Assembly: GCA_016719015.1 (NCBI GenBank)
Contig: JADKAZ010000003.1
Span: 1 to 26,728, forward strand
Length of the DNA: 26,728 nucleotides
Direction: 5' to 3'
Source of the DNA: Chitinophagaceae bacterium
Lineage (GTDB): Bacteria; Bacteroidota; Bacteroidia; Chitinophagales; Chitinophagaceae
Part shown: piece by piece, positions 1-9,803 of the stretch
How the letters are laid out: the number at the start of each line of letters is the position of its first letter
How positions within the stretch are numbered: position 1 is the first letter of the stretch
Notes under the pieces: generated by a model
Told to the model about the DNA's origin: nothing
The model's input: the letters and a program-made list of their open reading frames with translations, nothing else
The model's database searches: none
Position numbers and translations under genes: made by a program

Positions 1-484
1 CCATGTCATTTTAAGCCAATACAAGAGTATGGGTGAAAGAACAAGAATGACACCGGTGATTAATAATGTCGTATTTGAAAATTTCCGAATGGGTAATAGG
101 ATAAACCAATCAAGGCATAAAGAAACAATATCTCCCGGCTATATGCATAAATGAACTGCACTCGAGTAACAACATAAAAAAGTAACCGTTTTCTGATAGT
201 GGGCATTGGGTTAGTACCACCTGCTAACTTCTCTTTTTATTTGCAAGGCGATGCCCCAGCCGAAGAGCAAGCTGAAAATGGAATAGAATTTTCCTTCAAT
301 GAACATATGATGCAAAAAGACATGGTGTGATCAGCAGCCGGCAACAAGTAGGGCCTATGGCTTTTGCCTGTTCGCTGTACCAGCTGAATCCATTCAGGTT
401 GGCAATAAAGATACGTGATGGCAAAGCCCGGAGTACATCTATAAATATCTCTTTCTTTGGTTTGAACAGGAGCGTTTTCCGCAT
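1..484 (-). CDS. DUF418 (YeiB-like) membrane protein, N-terminal part, cut by left edge
   Basis: Reading from the ATG at 484 gives MRKTLLFKPKKEIFIDVLR, then 'GFAITGIFIANLNGF' if two single G losses near 430-445 are restored. 'LRGFAITGIFIANL' is the usual opening of DUF418/YeiB proteins, which have many membrane helices. Further on, 'FIEGKFYSIFSLLFGWGIAL' (about 245-305) is the family's second landmark. After another frame change, fragments resembling 'HLCIWPGDIVSLYALIGF' match the third (H...W..DI...YA..G). The gene runs off the left edge, so the C-terminal DUF418 domain is not visible. At least four indels interrupt it, each leaving family sequence in the next frame, which suggests sequencing error. 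Function is unproven for the family; a membrane transport or acyl-transfer role has been proposed. The family call is firm, the gene's integrity is not. Confidence 0.75.
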
Positions 485-746
485 GGTTGGCTGGTTTAAC
501 CCTTACCAGCTATGGTAGGGTAGGGATTGAAGTAAGAAAGTTACTAATTGTAATTGATATTATTAATAAATTTACGTTTATTTGATGCATTATGAATGTG
601 ATTAATATCACCAGAGACTATATGAGTATCTGTTTACCTTTATAATTTTATAAATAGTGAGTAAAAACTGGCCGTAGTTTGTTTATTGTGTGCAGGGCTG
701 GTTACATCACTGGTTTTGATATTTACTTAAAACTAAAACATAATAT
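485..746. other. Divergent intergenic region
   Basis: This AT-rich stretch separates the minus-strand DUF418 gene from the plus-strand DUF2892 gene, so promoters for both should lie here. I found no convincing Bacteroidota promoter (TTTG ... TAnnTTTG), no inverted repeat of useful length and no protein-like reading frame. Confidence 0.4.
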
Positions 747-949
747 ATGAAAAAGAACATGGGTCACGCAGATCGTATAATACGGTATATTATTGTATTT
801 GCGTATCTCTATTTCTGTGCGGAACTGTTAGCGGAACATTAGGTATTAATCTCGGTAATACCTCGGTGCTGTATTTGTATTGACCAGCCTTGTTAGTTTT
901 TAACTGCTGTACATTGGTGGGGTTGAATACCTGTCCAAAGAAGCAGTAA
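747..949 (+). CDS. DUF2892 (YgaP-like) small membrane protein, frame interrupted
   Basis: The ATG at 747 opens MKKNMGHADRIIRYIIVF, the typical start of DUF2892 proteins (one inner-membrane protein of about 65 residues with two helices, also found attached to YgaP-type rhodanese domains). After one or two frame changes near 800-825 the reading continues as 'GTVSGTLGI', then 'LTSLVSF' near 880-900 and 'LVGLNTCPKKQ' with a stop at 947-949. The order and spacing of all four pieces fit the family (VSGTLGI ... LTS.V.FCPLY ... G..TCPKK). Total restored length of about 67 residues is also right. As read, the first frame ends after about 32 residues. I take this as one real gene with several missing bases. 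No specific function is known; the cysteine near the end is common in this family. Confidence 0.75.
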
Positions 950-1171
950 TTTTACTGCCACTATCCCTTTCTTGTATCACAGACCAGATGTGTTACATGG
1001 AAACATCAATAAAGATAAAAGCAATTATTCCAGGCTATTGGTAAAGTTGTGAGGTAATCTGGAACTAATGTAGAAAATATTTCCTATCCTTTTAAGTAGA
1101 GAAGTTCTTTATTTATGGCATGATATTGTAATCTAAGTCTGTGAAAAATTATTAAACTTAAATTATCGATT
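950..1171. other. Intergenic region, nothing recognised
   Basis: This stretch of 222 bases lies between two small plus-strand genes. All frames are closed by stops and none of the pieces reads like protein. No strong hairpin or repeat was seen. It may hold the promoter of the gene starting at 1172. Confidence 0.4.
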
Positions 1172-1315
1172 ATGCAAAAAGTAAAGTGGGGATTATTGCT
1201 GGCAGCAGCGGCTGCTTATGGCGTTTACCGGTATACTAAAATGAGTCCCGATCAAAAAAACAACCTTAAACAAAAGGGAAAGAGTTTATGGACAAAAACT
1301 CGGCGATGTAAATAA
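1172..1315 (+). CDS. Small membrane-anchored protein (YtxH-like)
   Basis: The ATG at 1172 gives 47 residues with no frame break: MQKVKWGLLLAAAAAYGVYR, then TKMSPDQKNNLKQKGKSLW and a stop at 1313-1315. It has one short Ala-rich hydrophobic helix (residues 6-18) followed by a Lys/Gln-rich, probably helical tail. That layout resembles small YtxH-type envelope or stress proteins. A one-base change near 1297 would extend the tail as 'KLGDVNNLFK' and on to about 1350, so the true C-terminus may be longer. Neither reading has a recognised domain, so the function is unknown. The neighbouring gene at 747 is also a small membrane protein on the same strand, and the two may be expressed together. Confidence 0.5.
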   Translation: MQKVKWGLLLAAAAAYGVYRYTKMSPDQKNNLKQKGKSLWTKTRRCK

Positions 1316-1380
1316 CTTATTTAAAAGAAAAAGACAACAACGGGCGGAAATGGTTTTTATTAATCAGATCTCGAGTTGTA

Positions 1381-1405
1381 AAAAGAGTTGCCTCGTAGCT
1401 CTTTT
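1381..1405. terminator. Possible bidirectional terminator between convergent genes
   Basis: AAAAGAG at 1381-1387 pairs exactly with CTCTTTT at 1399-1405 around an 11-base loop. The A-run and T-run flanks would give a U-tract on either strand. It lies between the end of the plus-strand gene at 1172 and the end of the minus-strand gene at about 1440, where a shared terminator is expected. The stem is short and AU-rich, so this is tentative. Confidence 0.35.
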
Positions 1406-1439
1406 CGTTTACCTTTCTAATCTTTCTTTTTCCTCCCTT

Positions 1440-1961
1440 CACCTACAAAATATTGCTCTTGTTTTTAAACAACACATTGGAAGTGGTGAGGGGGCTAAAG
1501 GCCAGCGGGTAATGTATTGCTGGATATTTACTTTCTCTTCATCACTCAATGTTTTATTGCTATTGATATTTTTGTTCCAGCACCCGCAGCCGGTCCCGTA
1601 GCATTACTATTTTATGAAAGAAATCTTCAACAGGAATTTTTTTGGCTTTTTAACGATTTATCAAACGGTTGAGTAACATCATTCCTTTGATCCATTTATC
1701 GCCCAGCGGTACATTTTCGGTAATGCCACCCCAGAGACGTAAAATTTTAAGCAATGATTTTCTACCTCTGAATGTGTCGTCAATTCTGCCGATACATTCT
1801 CCGGAATAACTTCATCCAGCTTATCATCAGTTTTGTCAATTTCTTTAATTCCTGTGTTGATAAACGAAATAATATAAGTAGCGTATTTGATACCAACAAT
1901 AACCCGGGTCCGTGTTGCGTGTTGTAAACGGTGCCGATACCGAGAGGGTTGTTTGTTCCAT
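1440..1961 (-). CDS. Unrecognised helical protein, frame interrupted
   Basis: There is no long open frame here, but minus-strand pieces read well as protein. Near 1800-1900 one frame gives 'VIVGIKYATYIISFINTG' and 'IKEIDKTDDKLDEVIPENVS'. Near 1650-1790 the next gives 'DDTFRGRKSLLKILRLWGG' and 'GDKWIKGMMLLNRLINR'. Near 1500-1640 the reading continues with 'KKIPVEDFFHKIVMLRDRLR' and 'VLEQKINSNKTLSDEEKVN'. Together they suggest one protein of about 165-170 residues starting at the ATG at 1961 and ending at 1439-1445, rich in charged helices. The first 20 residues are ambiguous because two frames look plausible. A TAA at 1648-1650 lies in frame between two good pieces, so there may instead be two genes. 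I do not recognise a family. About 70 nt separate it from the end of the acylase gene upstream. Confidence 0.45.
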
Positions 1962-2030
1962 GGTTATTATTGAGAGTTTATTTTCTTAAATAGCGATACA
2001 AAAAAAAGCACACAAAAAGCCTACGTGAGC

Positions 2031-4338
2031 AAGGTATATAAGAAATTTAATGAGGCGGCCTTCCACAACTGGTTAGATTTGATTTTTTCAGAGTATTCAT
2101 CGGGCAAAAAAGATAGAAAATTTTGAGAACGTTTAGCCCATTCCGGTTTTTACCACCGGGATGATAAGTTCTTTCAGCGTTTTTCATTACATCTTCTTTA
2201 TAAAACAGCACTTCTTTAAATTGTCCTTTTGCTGTACATCAATCCCTGGTCAAAAAAATGTGTTGAACCGGGGTCACCGCTTTGCCCGCCGGCCAGTAAT
2301 GATTTAGCTTTTATCTTTTTGCCAAACTCTACCGCACAAATAAAGCTGTTACCGTGTACACCATATCTTTTTTTAGTGCCCGGGAAATATTGGCTGATAT
2401 AGGAAGGGAGCATACCCCATGAAGAAGAGGCAAAACCAACAGGCAGGCTTGGTTTGTTATCATCAAACTTATTATCAATGGAGGAAGATACGTTGGAATC
2501 GGTTTATCTCACCCCAGGCGATTTGCCACTTACCAAAACGGGATTGTAAATCCTTTACCGTTATAATAAGGGTTCTAATAAAGTAGCAGGGCCGGCAAGT
2601 ATTGCAAAGCCCCTCGTTTTTGAACAATATCTATTCCATCCCGCTGGTTGATTTGTGTTTGTAACCGTTGCCCCCATTCTATAGCCAACGTTGTAGCAAT
2701 GGAATTTTCGGTAGCTGTATAATCCCAGTTTTTAAAATGGAAATCGGCTCGGCCAGTTGGGTATACAACGAATCCTTGTTTTGAAACATGGTTGCCATAA
2801 TTTTCATATCCTTTTAATAATGCAGGCATAAGGTCTTCAAACGCTGCAAGACGGTATTGTACCCGGCAGCAATCACTTTTTCGATGGTATATTTTTTCCA
2901 GGTCTAACACTCTTACTGCATTTATGCCACGATAATTTTCGCCATCAGGCGCCAGGTAATCTGCATAATTTGATTTTTGGGGACTGTATTTTCCTGCAAC
3001 AGAATAAGGGGTGGAATTACAATTTTGCAACCAACCATTTTTAGGGTTATAAATATGTACACTTTCGTCTACCGGATGGTAGCCCTGCCATTCTGTGGCT
3101 TTCGTTGTTCCATCAACTGGTTTACTCCAGTCATAATGCGGATCTCTTTTTGGTAAAAAATTTCCATGCCAATAGGCTATGTTTCCTTCTCCATCTGCGT
3201 ATACTGTGTTATTGGAAGGGTTGGCACCCATATCCATTGTTTTTTAAAACCCGCAAAACCAGTTGCTTTAGTTCTTAGCCAGCTTTGTATAAACCCTTTG
3301 GTATCCCTGTTGTTGTGGCGCAAACTCAGGTATTGGCCATCCCTTTTCGCCATGATAGGGCCATGATGTGTGAATAAAGTAGTGAAGATTTTTGTTGACA
3401 ACCCCGCCGCTGTTTTATATTTAATGGCGATTCTCTTTTTTGTAACCAGTTTTTGTTTTCCTTCATATTCGTAATACCATTGATTGTTTTTCTTTATTAT
3501 TTTTTCAATATAGGCATCAGATATATCTGCCCTGGCTGGAGGTGTGCATCCACCCGCAATGTTCATTAAATCCCTAGTAAATGAATGGCTGCCCCAGGTA
3601 ACAGCACCATACGCATTTAGCCCTTCTTCGCTTATCATATGTACTTCGGGACGATAATAAAAAGTGACATGCGGGTTGATATATAATATAGCATTCCCGG
3701 ATTCAGTAATTGAAGGGGAGAAGGCAAACCCGTTGGAGCCGGCCATGTTATCTTCTTTGCAAAAAAAATCTGTAACGTTATTGTATACAAGGGCATCATC
3801 ATTACCGGAGTAAAATGCTTTTAATTCGTTTATAGAGATGCCGCCTGTGCTGATAGCACCAATGCTGCCATCTGTCCATAGTAAGGGATACCACGGTTGA
3901 AAACGGGTAAGCAATGCCGGGTTTACTATGCGGATTTTTTTTATAGAGATAGTAATTAACAGCATCTGCGTAAGCGTTCAAAATACCTTTTAACCAGGCC
4001 GGGGCTTTTGTATAGTCTTTCATCGCTGCTGCGGTATCAATGACCAGGCGATGCAGTAGGTCTTTATATAAATCCGCTTCGCCAGTTATTTCTGAAATCC
4101 TGCCCAGCTTTTCTACATAGTTTAATTCCACTCTTTTAAAATTGTCCTCGCATTGGGCATACAGTAAACCAAACACCGCATCGGCATCTGTTTTTCCATA
4201 GATATGCGGAACCCCATAATTATCACGGATGATGGTTATATTTTTAGCCTGCTTTTCCCAGCGGCTGATTTCTGTTGCCGAAAAGGGCTGGGCCAGTAAT
4301 TGGGCCGGTACTAAAAGAAGAAGAATGATTTTTTTCAT
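2031..4338 (-). CDS. Penicillin acylase-like S45 N-terminal nucleophile hydrolase, secreted, frame interrupted
   Basis: The ATG at 4338 opens a signal peptide (MKKIILLLLVPAQLLAQ). Then come 'ITIIRDNYGVPHIYGKTDAD' and 'FGLLYAQCEDNFKRVE', the normal start of the S45 alpha chain. 'NMAGSNGFAF' (about 3725-3750) holds the Gly-Ser-Asn where family members cleave themselves and expose the catalytic Ser. Later landmarks are 'NTVYADGEGNIAYWHGNF' (about 3165-3215), 'WGEINRFQRI' (about 2495-2525) and 'LLAGGQSGDPGS' (about 2265-2300). Total restored length of about 730-770 residues fits the family. Indels near 3918, 3245, 2880, 2840 and 2575 break the frame, mostly in homopolymers. The last firm homology, 'NAERTYHP', ends near 2155. 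The tail to the stop at 2031 reads like protein in one frame, but the exact end is unsure. The enzyme would hydrolyse amides of acyl groups in the periplasm; beta-lactam, N-acyl amino acid or acyl-homoserine lactone substrates cannot be told apart from sequence. Confidence 0.85.
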
Positions 4339-4429
4339 AACGGGTAATTAAAAGCGGTTTTATTTTATTAGCTAAAGCAAAGAAAATGACTTTACCTTAC
4401 CAAGTTACTAATTTGCCGGGTTGTTGTAC

Positions 4430-5930
4430 TCATATATAAATACCAATTAGTAACGCTGCCACACTGATAAGCGTAATGATGATGAGAAAGGGGTAATAAA
4501 CTTAAACCATGTTTTTAAACCGATATTGACCATCGCCAACGAAGGAAGAATGAGACCAGTGGGTGCAAGGAAGGACATGATCGCCATACCATACATATAG
4601 GAGTTTACGATTTCCCTACCCGGTACATTTACCAAAATAGCTAATGCCCCAATAATAGGCATGGTTAATACAGCCATACCGGAAGAGGATTGTATGAAAA
4701 TAGAAAAGATCAAATAGAAAATTAACAAGAGCATGATAAAAAAATGCAGGCTGTATTCCCTCTACCAAATTGGCTGTATAAAATAGTATTGAGTCGCTCA
4801 CATGGCCGTCATTTAAAAACAATGGTGACACCCCTGGCCACACCTACGATAAAAGCTACGGATAATAAACTTTCTGCTCCTTTAATAAATTCAAACGGGG
4901 TAAATACTTTTTCATTCATTCTAGTTATAACAGCAATAAGAATGGAAGAACCAAGGAATAAAGCAGACATTTCCGTAGTCCACCATTTTAGAATACGACG
5001 CCGGCAATCATAGTCAAAAAGTGCCGATATAAATCAGCAGTAGCGATTTTGTTTTCCATTCAAGTTTAGGAGTAATTGTTTCATTACTGATATTTACTTC
5101 ATAAGGTGGCTTTGCATTCCCATCAATTTTATGAAACCAATGAAGCCGTGGGGTCTTTTTTTATTTTAGCAGCATATCTTAAAATATACCAAATCAATAT
5201 TGCAGTGACAATTACCCAAAGTATCAGTCGTTGCGTCAGTCCATCCATCCAGTTGACACCCGCAGCATTGGAGGCAATGATGACGGAGAAGGGGTTGGAA
5301 AAAGAGGAAGTGAGCCAATAGAAGTACCGCCAAAAATGATGGCCAGCGGAATTAGCAGATCGTAGCCTGCTGCCAGAAAAAGCGGAACGAGTATTGGATA
5401 AAAAACAAGAGCTTCTTCAGCCATACCATAGGAAGCAGCAAAGAAAGAAAACACAGATGTAAGTATAATAATTAGCCATTTTTCCCGGCCAAGCATGGTA
5501 TGGCCCAGCCATGATGCCTTTAACCATCGCACCCGTTTCATTAAATACAAACATGGAAACCACCAATGATAAGAATGAATAAAATAATATCTACGCTGTC
5601 AATGATTCCTTTGATGGGTGCCTGCAAAATGCTGATGAAACCCTGGGGATTTCTTTTTGTTTCGTAAATGAGCCGGGCACAGAAACGGGGTTTGCGGATG
5701 TCCCCATCAATAAATTTCTGCACCTTTATTTGAATGCCCAGACTATCTAATGTTTTTTGAGTGAGTGGTAATGCTATTTCGCTGCTATCTGTTGTCATGG
5801 TGAATGACTGCCCGGTTACAGATAGTTTATTATATTGTCCTGCCGGTAACAACCAGGTTCCGATAGCAGCAAGAATAATCACACACATCAATATAACGAG
5901 GGGGCCGGGGAATGATTTTTTGGCTGACAT
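4430..5930 (-). CDS. YfcC/DcuC-superfamily permease, frame interrupted
   Basis: This is a multi-helix inner-membrane carrier of about 500 residues. From the ATG at 5930 a first helix reads 'GPLVILMCVIILAAIGTWLL' followed by PAGQY, as in YfcC proteins. A periplasmic loop and 'PIKGIIDSVDIILFILIIGG' follow. Further on come 'ILTSVFSFFAASYGMAEEAL', 'IPLAIIFGGTSIGSL', then near 4600-4700 'IFSIFIQSSSGMAVLTMPII' and near 4500-4570 'FLAPTGLILPSLAMVNIG'. The order matches the YfcC/ArcD-like branch of DcuC carriers, which are linked to amino acids, peptides or dicarboxylates. The stop is TGA at 4430-4432. At least four indels break the frame (near 5540, 5290, 4980-5160 and 4740). It starts 6 nt after the likely cyclase stop and is followed by the acylase 91 nt later, so uptake of products released by the secreted hydrolases is a reasonable inference. 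The substrate is not known. Confidence 0.75.
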
Positions 5931-5936
5931 GCGTTT

Positions 5937-8023
5937 TTATTTTTCTAATGGTTCGATTTTTTCGCTGCCGCCACTATTATTGTACAGCACCCATTTGCCG
6001 CAAAATTTTCTGATGACCCTCGCTTTTATAAAAATCTTCATAACCCATATATTGAAAAGGCACGGCTAAAATGTAAGCTGATGGTGAACGCTGCTGTACA
6101 GTTTTTCTTCCCACTCCAGCGCCTTCTTATAGTCTTGTTTCATCCTGTAAACACAGGAGAGTGAAAAAGGGTCTTTTACCGTATTTTTTGATGCATAATC
6201 GAGGAAACGATTGGCGAGGCTGTCAGCCTTAGATTTATTGCCGGCAGCATCATAGTTATACATTAAAGCTGCCTGGATTAATTCAGAACCCCAGCCATCT
6301 TTCAATAACGCTTCAGCTTTATTGGTTTCTTCTAACGCCTTATCATATTGTTTCAGGGCATTGTAACCAAATGCCTGCTTAATATACCCCCCAATAAAAG
6401 TGGGATGTAATTCTACTGACTTAGCAAATGCGTCAATACCTTTTTGATAATTGCCTGATAATAAATTTACCCAACCAAGATTATGCAGACTGGAAATAGA
6501 TACGGGGTCAAGTTCTACCGCTTTATCAGCAAGTGGCAACGCTTCTTTAGTTTGTCCCACGTCTGCGAGTGTAGCTGAGTAGCGGATATAAATGATGGCA
6601 TTATTGGGGTCAAGGTCCAATGCTTTTTGTTAGAGTTTACGCACCCTTCCAATCATGTTCATAATAAAATTTCAAGGCCCCTTCTGTGGTATAAATTTCC
6701 GGAAGGGTAGGGTCTAATGCTTTGGCTGCTTCCAAAGAAGTTCTTCCTTCATTCATTATTTCCTGGTTGCCGGCATTTGAAAAAATAGATTGAGTAATTT
6801 TTTCATTGGCAATAGCTGCGTAAGCCAATGCATATTTTGGGTCAATGCTGATTGCCTTCCGAAAATGTGAAATGGCTTTTTCAGATTCTTCCGGTGTAGA
6901 ACCATAACTCAGGTAACGTCCTTTTAAGTATTCGGCATAGGCTGCAGGGTTTACTTTTTTATTATCCTGGTTGATTGTTATACCATCGGCGGAGCTTATC
7001 TCCAGCGGATTTAAAAGAGCAGCAACGATTGCATCTTCTACATTGGCAATATCATCAGTAGTAAGTTCAAAGCTATTTCCCCATAATTGGTTTTGTTAGC
7101 AGCATCTACTAGCTCACAATTCAACGTGTAACCGGTTGGGGATTTAGAAAGTCTTCCGGTAAGCACTACATCTGCATTCAATACCCTGCGCAGACTTTCA
7201 ATTTTTTTGGAAGAATCCGGCAGCTCAAACGTAGCGGAACGGGCAAACACTTTTACTCCGGCTATTTTCGAAAAGCGGTTGATAAGATTTTCAGGAATCC
7301 CGTCAGATAAGTATGCAATAGCAGAGTCATTCCCCGTATTAACAAAAGGAAGGATGGCCAGTGATTTAATAGTTGTTTTTTTCGAAGGGAAAATGGATTG
7401 CCTGAAAATAAAAAAGGATAGTAACAACAATACACCAAGGGAGGCTGCTATCCATCTTCCTTTATTACTTTTTTTAACTGGCGTTTTTAATTTTCCCTTC
7501 ATCTCTTCTTTCCGGGGAGTTACAAACCCTGGGTTAGATAAGGCAAAAATTTCCAGTGGTTCTTCTACATTTTTGAATTCAAAATTGCCAAGGGAAACTG
7601 TTTGGAATTCTGCTTTATTATGAATTTCATCTTTTATCTTTTTTGAAAAGAGCACCGAACCCGGTACACCCAGACTTTGTATGCGGGAGGCAACATTTAC
7701 TGCGTCACCAAAAATATCTCCGTCTTCAACAATGATTTCGCCCTGGTGGATGCCGATACTTAATAGGAAATTTTTTTGCTGCATTACATGCCTGCTGAAT
7801 GTTGAAAGCAGCATTCATCGCATCAGATACGGTGGGAAAACTTGCCAGAACGCCGTCCCCAACTCCTTGATCCAGGTCCCGTTAAATTGCTCAATGATTG
7901 GTTTTTGCAAAGCCCTGTTTTTTGTAAAATAGCGTAGGCTTTTTGTTCATCATCACCCATCAAAGAGGTAAAGCCGGAAATGTCGGTAAACATGATGGCG
8001 GCTAACTGGCGGGTTTGAGACAT
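5937..8023 (-). CDS. Class III nucleotide cyclase - membrane helix - TPR protein, frame interrupted
   Basis: The N-terminus MSQTRQLAAIMFTDISGFTS carries the first metal-binding Asp (D14) of class III adenylate/guanylate cyclases. The second lies in 'WIKELGDGVLASFPTV', restored by adding one G near 7862. 'GIHQGEI', 'DGDIFGDAVNVASRI' and 'GVPGSVLFS' complete the domain. One membrane helix (about 7420-7460, 'GRWIAASLGVLLLLSFFIF') follows. Next is a domain starting 'SLAILPFVNTGNDSAIAYLS' with 'LNADVVLTGRLSKSPTGYTL', common after the helix in Bacteroidota cyclases, and then at least five TPR units (about 6080-6880). The C-terminus resumes as 'YMGYEDFYKSEGHQKILRQM' after a frame change near 6090. 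It most likely ends '...SEKIEPLEK' at 5937-5939, 6 nt before the permease start. Indels occur near 7862, 7815, 7080, 6640 and 6090. Both catalytic metal residues are present, so it should be active; cAMP versus cGMP cannot be decided. TPRs suggest control by a protein partner. Confidence 0.85.
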
Positions 8024-8068
8024 TAGGTGCTATTGATTGACAAATCTGAAGTAACTAAATTAGTCTTT

Positions 8069-9433
8069 TTATAGCTTATTTTTCTCCAACTCCTCAATCG
8101 TCTTCTTAGCACTTGCCAGTCGTATCTGTTTATTCTTCTCCACCAGTTTATGCGTAGCCCACTTTTCTAATTTATGATGTAAGGGAACAAGTAATGCAGC
8201 AATGCAAACCAATGCCAACAACATAAAAATAGGATTGTGATGTGTTATTCTTTCTAAAAACGGATGAAGTAATAAGTTTAAAAACTCAAATACTACCAAT
8301 AATGCTACTACGCCGAGAAACTGAATCACTTTAGTATTGGTGATATGCCTTCGGCTGAACGCTAAAAAGAGAATTACAAATGTGATGATACCAAAAGCCA
8401 ATAAGGCATATTGGATATTTTGTTTGCGTTGCAGTGCAGCATTTTCAATTTCCAAGTCTTTTTTTATGCCTAATATTTGCTGCTGCTGTGCATTAGACAT
8501 TTTGTCTATACTGTCTTTCGTTACATCATACGCTTTATAATATTTTACCGCACTGTCCTTATTAGTATTTGAATAAATGTTTTTATACAAATCGTAAACA
8601 TCTAAAGTGGAAGTAAACCTTGCTTTTGCTAAATGGCCGCTTGCCTGGTTAGTGTAATAAAGTGCGGAATCCGCTTTACCGTCATCCAAAAATAATTTTG
8701 CGGCTCTTTTATATACTATAACAGCTTTATCAGGGCTTAGCAAATCAATGTTTAAACGTAATGCCTGCTGGATGTATTCCATCGCAATGGCCCTGTTATT
8801 TAAGTTGTAATAATGGACATATGCTAAATCGATAATACTCACTGGTAAATCAGCATCTATTTTCTTGGATAAACACAGTTCATAGCTTCTTTGCGCATAA
8901 TGCAATGCAGAATCTCCCTTATTGGCAGAACCGTAAAATCTTGAAATAGTGGAGAGGGTGGCAGTTAAGCTTGTATAATCTGTTGGTGCATCTAAGTTTG
9001 GCAGGGCTTTAAGTAGAAATTCTTTGTGTTTTGCGCTATCGTTCCTGAAACAAATGGCGAGGTCCTGATATATAACTCCCAATACTTCTTTGTTTTTATG
9101 CTTCTGCGCCATTTCTAATGCGGTGTATGCCAATTCAGCACCCTGTAAGCTATTACCATTTATAGCCAGTATATAGCCCAATTCTGCCGTTATCAGGGAT
9201 TCAAGTATCCGGTCTTTTTCTTTCCTGGCAAAGTCAAGCACTTTCTTTGCGTAATCTACCCGGCTTTGCTGGGTTAATTCGTTTATGTCGTAGAGTAAAT
9301 ATCCAACCAGTCTTAGCCTGGCGTTAGTCTCGGAATTGATAATCGCATTGACAACAGAATCAGCTTTTGGGTTTTGTGCAAATACTGGTAGCATACTTGC
9401 AATAAAACAAAGGAGGATAATTATTTTTTTCAT
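8069..9433 (-). CDS. TPR protein with three-helix membrane C-terminus (copy 1)
   Basis: This is an intact 454-residue reading frame. It starts with a signal peptide (MKKIIILLCFIASMLPVFAQ), followed by about 300 residues of helical TPR-like repeats (for example 'GDSALHYAQRSYELCLSKK' and 'ADSALYYTNQASGHL'). A predicted helical linker ('KDLEIENAALQRKQN') leads to three membrane helices at about residues 343-360, 378-397 and 405-422. A short charged cytoplasmic tail ends in 'KKTIEELEKNKL'. This layout, periplasmic TPRs joined to a membrane anchor, resembles the sensor part of Bacteroidota TPR histidine kinases but lacks a kinase or DNA-binding domain. The gene lies 7 nt after its paralog (9441-10828) and 45 nt before the cyclase gene. 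A role in passing envelope signals to the cyclase is only an inference. Confidence 0.75.
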   Translation of the reverse strand: MKKIIILLCFIASMLPVFAQNPKADSVVNAIINSETNARLRLVGYLLYDINELTQQSRVDYAKKVLDFARKEKDRILESLITAELGYILAINGNSLQGAELAYTALEMAQKHKNKEVLGVIYQDLAICFRNDSAKHKEFLLKALPNLDAPTDYTSLTATLSTISRFYGSANKGDSALHYAQRSYELCLSKKIDADLPVSIIDLAYVHYYNLNNRAIAMEYIQQALRLNIDLLSPDKAVIVYKRAAKLFLDDGKADSALYYTNQASGHLAKARFTSTLDVYDLYKNIYSNTNKDSAVKYYKAYDVTKDSIDKMSNAQQQQILGIKKDLEIENAALQRKQNIQYALLAFGIITFVILFLAFSRRHITNTKVIQFLGVVALLVVFEFLNLLLHPFLERITHHNPIFMLLALVCIAALLVPLHHKLEKWATHKLVEKNKQIRLASAKKTIEELEKNKL

Positions 9434-9803
9434 GTTCAGTTCAATTAGTGTTATCTTTTTCCAATTCTTCTATCGTTTTTTTAGCACTGGCCAGCCGTAT
9501 CGCTTTATTCTTCTCCACCAATTTATGCGTAGCCCATTTTCTAATTTATGATGCAATGGTATAAGTAAAGCTGCAATGCAAACCAATGCCAGTAACATCA
9601 GCACCGGTGAATGATGAGTGATGCTTTCTAAAAAAGGATGAAGTAGTAAATTTAAAAACTCAAATACCAATAATAAAGCAACTACTCCGAGAAACTGAAT
9701 GAGCTTGGTATTGGTGATATGGCGGCGACTAAGAGCTAAAAAACAGAATAATGAAGGTGAGGATGCCTAGTGCTATTATGGCATATTGGATGTTTTGTTT
9801 GCG
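8090..9803 (-). repeat. Tandem duplication: two similar ~340 bp blocks coding the shared membrane C-terminus
   Basis: Bases 8090-8428 and 9460-9803 are clearly similar along their whole length (by eye about 80% identity). They encode the three-helix end of two neighbouring TPR proteins. Outside the block and the signal peptide the two proteins differ strongly. The membrane part has therefore been kept or homogenised while the periplasmic TPR part diverged. Confidence 0.8.

Noticed and set aside
327..518. Plus-strand 63-codon frame over the DUF418 region
   Set aside because: It is the shadow of the minus-strand DUF418 N-terminus, which matches family landmarks.
1350..1601. Plus-strand 83-codon frame
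   Set aside because: It overlaps better protein-like pieces on the minus strand (1440-1961), has odd composition and no recognisable domain.
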